64,000 nt of DNA from Amborella trichopoda (Eukaryota; Streptophyta; Magnoliopsida; Amborellales; Amborellaceae). The stretch covers positions 703,649 to 767,648 of the forward strand of contig NW_006496932.1 in NCBI RefSeq assembly GCF_000471905.2. Reading direction: 5' to 3'. The position numbers and the translations under genes are program-made. The notes beneath the pieces are model-generated. The model ran no database searches. It was not told the DNA's origin and saw nothing but the letters and a program-made list of their open reading frames with translations. The stretch's first letter is position 1; every line of letters begins with the position of its first letter. Shown one piece after another: positions 57,897-64,000 of this stretch.

Positions 57897-59558
57897 TGAT
57901 GAAGGGAAAAATTATATTTATTTTTAATTTCTATTCAATTTTAAAAGATGTATATTTTGATTTTATTTTGGGATTAATTTTCTTTATTTTCTATTCACGA
58001 GTACTATTCATGGTACTGTTCACAGTTACTGCTCACGTGTTACTGTTCATAGGGTATTTTGGGAATTTTAGTGTTGTTTTAGAGTTTCATAGGCTTATAA
58101 AAGGTTGTAATGTTACATTTTGGGAGAAATGTTATTGGAATAAATTTTATTTTAAAGTAAATTTTTTTTTTCTCTTGGCTTGATTTACAACAATGTTCTT
58201 TCTCCATTATTGCTGATTTTACTTATTTAGATTCAATTTCCTACCTTTCCTTTCTGCATCAAGTGGTATCAGAGCATGGTTCGAGGGCGGCTGGAGATTG
58301 CAACAGAGAAGGTTGCAGAGCGATTGCTACACAAGCGGGGTCAGCAACGACATTCCCTAAACAAAGAGGAATCTACGAGGATAGATCCAAATCGTGAGGG
58401 TTTTTATGGATAATGGTGCGAATTAAAGTCCGACTCAAAGTTAGAGTAGAATGGTGAAGTTGCTTTCAACCACCTGTTCTATGCACGCGCTCTGCGTTGA
58501 GAGCCTCATGTTTGAGAGAATAGATCATGAGATTTAGTTGATCTCCATGATTTGAAGGAGAACGAGGTTGATTTTTGTGTAAGTCGTATAAAAAATAGCA
58601 GGTTGTAGATTGGGATTTGCCACCAATTTTCGATACATACTTAGATAATGAACAAGATCTTGTAAGAGATCCAATCTATGATGATGATCAAGATTTTGTG
58701 GTTAAACCAATTTTTTACACAGAAAAAGATGAAGATCTTAAAGATATCGAAGAGGTGGAACATTTAGGAGATTTAAGGCATTGGAATCAGAGTAGTGCAG
58801 TGGAACTATGGTCAACTCAATCTGCCAATTGTGGCCCTAGTTTAAGAGACTAATGAGATAGATGTCGAGAAAGCCTCTAAAATACTGAAAATTGAATTTG
58901 AAGTTTCCTACATGATTTTTAATGGAAGCTCAAGAATAGCCGAATTTGATAAATTTACAACGATTCCTCAATATACATATCATGATCCATTTCTTGAAGA
59001 ATTATTTTTATTAGGAATAATATTTAAGCCAACAAAGAAGAAGAAGGTGATTTTGACACTGAATTCATCTTAGCACACTTCAAAACTCGAAGACGAGTTT
59101 TCTCTAATCAGAGGAGAATAATGAAGCTCAAAATTATATTTATTTTTAATTTTTGTTCAATTTTAAAGGATATATATTTTGATTTTATTTTTAGGATTTT
59201 AATTTTTTTTGGGATTCAAGGGTTTTCTTATATTTTCGTTATTTGCGCTATTCACGAGTACTATTCATGGTACTATTTCATTGGGTATTTTTGAAATTTT
59301 AGCATTGTTTTAGGGGTATTTTAGAGTCTTAATTGTTTAATCCAGTTTCAAGTTAATATAGAGTTTCATAGGCTTATAGAAGGTTGGATGTTACATTTTG
59401 GGAGAAGTGTTACTAGAGTAAATTTCATTTTAAAGAAAGTTTTTTTTTTTCTCTTGGTTTGATTTACAGCCATGTTCTTTCTCCATTATTGCTGATAATG
59501 CTTGTTGAAGGTTTAGAAAAAGGGTGGATTCAATTTCGTACCTTTCCTTCTTGCATCC
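57897..59558 (+). mobile_element. Non-autonomous LTR retrotransposon nested in Copia-B RT
   Basis: Direct LTRs 57897-58261 and 59119-59558 share AAAATTATATTTATTTTTAA, CACGAGTACTATTCATGGTA and ATGTTCTTTCTCCATTATTG. The primer-binding site TGGTATCAGAGC follows the first LTR at 58264. The flanking GATAG (57892-57896) and GATAT (59559-59563) are a 5-bp target duplication with one change. Deleting the element and one copy restores the copia reading CKWIYKKKF. The interior is only about 860 bp. Confidence 0.93.
58617..59090 (+). pseudogene. Internal fragment resembling a plant gypsy gag-pol linker
   Basis: Starting without an ATG, the frame reads PPIFDTYLDNEQDLVRDPIY and then an acidic run with DDDQDFVVKPIFYTEKDED. 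The YD-ED and acidic pattern is common between gag and protease in plant Ty3/gypsy polyproteins. Near 59080 KTRRRVFSNQRRI in the next frame corresponds to the end-of-pol and polypurine region with LEDEF-type sequence. No enzyme domain remains, which explains why the element is non-autonomous. Superfamily assignment is tentative. Confidence 0.5.
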
Positions 59559-61030
59559 GATATACAAAAAGAAGTTTAACTTGGAGGGCCAATTAGAAAA
59601 ATACAAAGCAAGGCTAGTGGCTAAGGGCTTCACCCAAAAAGAGTAGACTACCATGCCACTTTTTCATCTATTGCAAAATTAGTCATCATTGGAATCATCA
59701 TTATCCATAGGCTCCAACCTTGACCAAGAACTCCATTAAATGGATGTCCAATTGGCATTCTAAAACAGGAGTTAGAGGAGGAAATCTACATGAAACAACC
59801 CGATGGTTTTGTGGTTTTACAGGAAAGAGAACCTATTGTATAAACTCTTTAGATCCTAATATGGTCTTAAGCAAGCTTCACAAAGGTGGTTTCATCAAAT
59901 TCCATGAAACCTTGACAAAATCTGGGTTCGAGTCTAATGAGGACAAATGTGTTTATCTCAAGATGAGTGGGAGTAACATAGTATCTATGACACTCTATGT
60001 GTATGACATGCTAATAGATAATAACTCTTAGGCATAGTAAGGGAAACCAAAGCCTTATTGTCGGAATAATTTTGATATGAAAGATATGGAAGAAGCATCA
60101 TACGTCTTGGGAGTCAAAATCATAAGATATATCAACTTGGACAATCCAACTTTCACAGGCTACATATTGCAAGAAAATAATTGAAGATTTGGTATGAGTG
60201 ATTGCAAACCCATATGTATGCGCATAGAGAAGAGATTAAAGTCAAGCCTAAAAATGTGCCCTAAGAATGATGAAGCAAGAAGAGAAATGCAAATCGTACC
60301 CTGTAGAAATGCCATAGATCATTGATGCGTATCACCATGGAAACTAGACCGATCCTAGCTTTTTCCCAAAGCCTGATTAAAACATACCAAGGTAATAGAG
60401 GAATTGAGCATTGGAATGCAGTAAAAAGGATTCTAAAGGATTCTAATATATCTAAAGGGTACAATCAAATATGCTCTTAATTATGGGGATGCATCGGATT
60501 TAACCGTGCTTGGATATTTGGATGCCATTTTCCTAGGTGACATGGATGAGTTAAAATCTAGTTTAGGTTACCGGTTTGTTTATAATGGGTGTGCTATATC
60601 TTGATGTTTGAAGAAACAAAATATAAGAGCCCTATTACTTATGGAATCTGAGTATGTGGCATGTTGTTTGGCATCTAAAGAGCCATTTAGAATAAAAGGT
60701 TACTTAACCAATTACGTTATGGGCCCTTGAAATGTGAAACCATAAGGATCATGTGTAATAATCAAGCGGCAATAAGTGTGGCAAAAGAAACTGGGTTTCA
60801 TAGCAAGTCCTAACATATTAGAGCTGATTACTACCATATTAGATTGGACATTGAGAATGGGAGATGGATTTTACTTGTATCCCACCTTAGGCTATGCATG
60901 CGGATCCTATGACAAAAGGATTGGTGACAAATGTTTTTTCTAAACATGTTCGTAGTATGGATTTGAGAATATATGAGAACTGAAAGGGAAAAATAAAATG
61001 AGCACTTGTGTGAGTAGCTACTTGTGTTTT

Positions 61031-61352
61031 GTTGGGGACTAAAGTGAGGTCTTGTATCTTTATTTTTGGGTGTATATGATTATATTGCAGTGATTTTGAC
61101 TAAGAGCATTGTAAGTCAAGCTTCAAATGCCAGAGTTATTGTAAATTTTTAAGTGTTGTGTGCTTGAGCTTGGCCCTATACACTCATCAAGTGCTTTGAT
61201 ACCCGTATAGGGCCAAGCTCAAGTATGCAAAACTTTGAAAAATTTACAGTACTCTTAACAAAAATTACAGCAGCATAGTCATTCTTACAAGCATTTGAAG
61301 ACCATTGCATACACTCAAATGCATAGTATAAGACCTCACTTTGGTCCCCAAC
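61031..61352. repeat. 322-bp inverted repeat just after Copia-B
   Basis: The left end GTTGGGGACTAAAGTGAGGT matches the inverted right end GTTGGGGACCAAAGTGAGGT. At the centre, CTTGAGCTTGGCCCTATAC (61163-61181) has a perfect 19-bp inverted partner at 61205-61223 around a 23-base loop. Intermediate parts (TTCAAATGC, GTAAATTTTT) also pair. It is either a fold-back MITE or two head-to-head LTR starts (TGTTGGGGAC). Confidence 0.85.
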
Positions 61353-63658
61353 TGCATTCTACTCAAACATACACTGTGGAGATTGATAAAACTCAATACA
61401 ACATCACTTGCATACAAATTTCAGCACCATACAGGTTTCTCATGAATATATACAAACACTTTTCTTACAAACTCAAATTAATTCATTCTCCAAATTATAC
61501 GACTCAAACAAATGTGTGCATATGAGGATTTAGATCATGGGAAGCCAAAATAGTAAGCATGTGGTGCCCGGTTTACAGCTAAGACTTAGTTACACTCCAT
61601 AAGATGTTTACTCTCGATCTATGGTCCAAATTGATCTCAAATTTGGGAGGCAATTAGCTAGGAATCTTACTACCCGAATGGTCCTCAAGATAATCAAGAT
61701 TACCCAATGAGGGACTGATTCAAAAACATATGAGAGAGGATGTGGGAGACTAAGAGCATGATATGAGTAACACTTATGTCAGAGATGATCATGTGAGTGG
61801 GAGATATAAACTTGTCATAGAGAGGACTTCTGAAGAATATTATTTAAGCTTACTAGAAACTCGAAACCTTGCTGATTTAACTTATAAAAATCTCAGAAAA
61901 ATTCAGCAAGAAAATGGTGGAAAATACCCTTGTGTGGAAAATACCCTTGCAAACCACACCAAGTTGTAGGCAATTGAACTAGACATGCAAGAGATGAATT
62001 CTAGTAGTCAAATGGAATGAACCACGGGACACTATGAGCCAAGGGAACCCGATTACTTCACTGCTTTGCAGCAAGGATCAACAAAAGAATGGTGGATGAA
62101 AATGGTCGGTAACCTCCTCTTGTTGATGGTTGATGGTTGTGGAGTATTGTAGACCATGTCTTCCATGGGACCTCCATTAGATTCTCACACCAGGTTCCTA
62201 AGGAAGAAGATGGGTGTGCCTCCCTTTCTGTCTCTAAGTCTCTCTCTAAGGATGGCATGAAACAAGCTTGGGTTCGGTTTTCTTTTCTTTTCTTTTTTCA
62301 TTTTTTTGTGTTAGATTAATTACGGTTACGGGTTTATGTAGTGTTTTGGAGAGAGTATATGCAGAAGATTCCATTTGATCAAATTTGGACCATTGATGAA
62401 AAGCATCTATGCAGTGCGTGTTTCATCTCTCTCTACTGTAATAACTATGAAGTAAATATGACCATCTATGAGCAACATCAGCGATTTTAGACCTGATGTT
62501 TGGTCTACAAGTTGGATTTTCATTAAGTTTACTCTGAATTAATCTCTGACGACTGATTCACAATCTACTGCCAATAATTGGCCACTTGCATTTCCAGTCT
62601 CAATAAAAACATCCATGTTCCAGTCATGGAGGAGTTCTTAAAGAGCTACACCAATCTAAATTTCATCTGTATAGCCCAAGGATTGCCTCTTTAGATCTTC
62701 GAGCCCCAAATTGTATTATGTGATTTGCAAAGGCTTCCAAGGCCATTGAGAACTGGATGTCTCCATTTTCTAGGAGCATGCAAGAAATTTGTGTTGGAGA
62801 ATGCCATGCTTTAGCTGTCCAGTCATCGATACCTCCAAGGTCTGATTGTTGGGGTGTGAATCTCTCACCGTGGCTGATCTAACGAGTGTTTCATGTTTCC
62901 CAAAAGATGGAGCAATCTACTATAAAGGTGATAACCCCACCTTTCAGGAAGCTGTGAAATCCATTTTAGGTATCCTGGTTCTGGTCCCATCCTTAGTTGT
63001 TTTGTAAAGAGAAATAGAAGGGGCTGGTTCCATGTGATTATGAGTTTAGATATTTGGATGGGTTGGTTTGGGGTTTTATGGTTAACTTGATGTTGATGGG
63101 AAGTTCGGCTTTGGTTATGCCTATATTGTGTCGTGCTTGGACTCTAGTTATTGCCTGGAATATAGTTCGGGTTGGGGAGCCTGTGGGCAAGTCCTCAATA
63201 AAAGGGCCTACAGTGCTGGTTTATTGGTTCTTCCTCGACTACTGAGGTATGTCATGTGGTGGATGAGATTTGGGGTAATGGTTAATCGGGATTCATGGCT
63301 CTTTCTAGGTTCAAAGCTGGGGATTTTACTGTATTCCAAATTAGTCAGATTGATCCAATACTTCAAACTTAATTTAACTGTAATCTGGTTTAAAGACTTT
63401 ATGCCAAGTCATGTTCTTTTGTTGTTTTCATGAAAGGATAGCAGTTTTTATTCCTGGTTTTTAGAATTATTTGTTGAATTTCCAAGAAATCCTTATTTTT
63501 TTTGGGGATCAATGATTAATTTAAATGGTGATATGGTGATATTTGAGGACCTTGAAGCAAAGCCTTGTCTGATGGTTTTTAGATCATCTACCTATTGTTT
63601 CACTCGATTGTTTGAGGAAAATCTCTCTGCACATTATATACACATGGAATTGTATACA
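61353..63658. other. Unassigned sequence
   Basis: Several short open frames (for example 61763-61969 and 63128-63433) show no recognised domain. In particular no MYB-CC coiled-coil exon, kinase or transposase motif is seen. Confidence 0.5.
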
Positions 63659-63857
63659 ATGAGACTATTTACCTCTAATACAAGGTGGTCACAATTATTT
63701 GTAATCATATGATGTGAAATCTGATAGTTTGTGTCACAAAGTTCGAGAAACATTCTTTTGAACTTTTAGCCTGGTCAATGAAATGCAGCCACCCAATTTC
63801 TCATCCAATGGTCAAGATTAATTGTGACCACCTGGTACCCAAGGTAAATGGTCTCAA

Positions 63858-63858
<1 letters not shown>
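63659..63858. mobile_element. MITE family M5, copy 5 (best preserved)
   Basis: Left end ATGAGACTATTTACCTC and AAGGTGGTCACAATTA. The inverted right end reads ATTGAGACCATTTACCTTGG and AGGTGGTCACAATTA. This gives TIRs of about 38 bp in a 200-bp element with no coding capacity. Four other copies occur in the window. Confidence 0.88.
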
Positions 63859-63920
<62 letters not shown>

Positions 63921-64000
63921 CGTACGTACTACTACGTCGTGTGTACTACTACTACTACTACTATTACGTTACTACTACTACTACGTATATATAACTAACT
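63859..64000. repeat. TG/TA microsatellite followed by unreliable low-complexity sequence
   Basis: (TG)n(TA)n to about 63909, then about 90 bases made almost wholly of TAGT, ACT and ACGT words, as next to the other microsatellite gaps. Confidence 0.8.

Larger units (their letters stand above)
56689..60985 (+). pseudogene. Copia-B pol: gag-pre-integrase, integrase, RT, RNase H (broken, split by an insertion)
   Basis: A Ty1/copia polyprotein, plus strand. GAG-pre-integrase reads KLGHIGKGRMERLRKDGFL at 56689. The integrase core has HMDICGP, then FDRGGECTSYAFRDFC and NLAEPNGVTDRRN. The usual catalytic E of the ERRN motif is D here. RT begins FLEAMPCPESQQWLEAMEDE at 57760 and IGCKW, is interrupted at 57897, and resumes at 59559 with YKKKFNLEGQLEKYKARLVA and KGFTQKE. 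LEEEIYMKQPDGFVVL and YGLKQASQRWF follow. RNase H gives MESEYVACCLASKE, IRIMCNNQAAISVAKE and ADYYHIRLDIENG near 60650-60850. Many stops make it inactive. Neither LTR is clearly present. Confidence 0.88.

Noticed and set aside
61353..63658. Missing PHL7 coiled-coil exon
   Set aside because: Translated frames here show no Gln/Glu/Leu-rich LHEQLE-like block.

Overview
The window looks like nuclear DNA from a flowering plant. It is AT-rich, has spliced coding sequence with GT-AG introns, and is packed with plant-type retrotransposons (LINE, Ty1/copia, and Ty3/gypsy of the Tat lineage with a second RNase H), DNA transposons and MITEs. The sequence alone does not settle the species. There is one clear host gene, at 50.3-53.6 kb. 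Its four visible exons encode the N-terminal 130 residues of a MYB-CC (GARP) transcription factor of the PHR1-LIKE 7 type. The coiled-coil exons are not found in the following 10.4 kb, so the gene continues beyond the window through a transposon-filled intron, or it is broken. Upstream of it, 46.4-50.3 kb has the features of its promoter, 5' UTR and 5' UTR intron.

Layout. 1-5.2 kb: a decayed LINE on the minus strand, with ORF1 and ORF2 meeting at an ATGA overlap. 5.2-13.7 kb: AT-rich intergenic DNA with microsatellites, two hairpin-type MITEs at 7.2-7.8 kb, a C-rich tract at 9.1 kb, a MITE at 9.55 kb and a possible copia LTR at 10.3 kb. 13.7-22.8 kb: a degenerate copia element (Copia-A) with a Met-tRNA primer-binding site and RNase H. 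Its 3' LTR is mosaic and invaded by a piece of a gypsy LTR carrying TGACGT-rich tandem repeats. 22.8-26.9 kb: small MITEs, a LINE fragment, a duplicated segment and an 88-bp tandem repeat. 27.0-28.5 kb: a Pack-MULE with long TIRs and a perfect 9-bp target duplication, carrying a fragment of an LRR receptor-like kinase gene. 28.8-31.1 kb: a short-LTR element and a copia 3' end. 33.3-40.1 kb: a gypsy/Tat pol with its 3' end, a duplicated segment, an assembly gap and a second gypsy 3' end. 40.6-44.2 kb: a possible LTR and a solo Copia-A LTR. 54.2-56.1 kb: a hAT element with three decayed BED-finger modules. 56.7-61.0 kb: another copia pol (Copia-B), split by a 1.66-kb non-autonomous LTR element, followed by a 322-bp inverted repeat. 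The last 2.6 kb hold a MITE and nothing else I could identify.

All transposon reading frames I examined carry stops or frameshifts, so the window is mostly a record of nested insertions. The best-supported insertions keep their target-site duplications: Pack-MULE 9 bp, hAT 8 bp with one mismatch, nested LTR element 5 bp with one mismatch, and a SINE with a perfect 15-bp duplication placed 20 bp before a PHL7 splice acceptor. Three assembly gaps are present. Two of them, and the window end, are bordered by error-like low-complexity sequence that should not be read as biology. I found no new defence or metabolic system. The observations most worth a second look are the Pack-MULE, the SINE at the splice site, the three-BED hAT element and the transposon load in the PHL7 gene.
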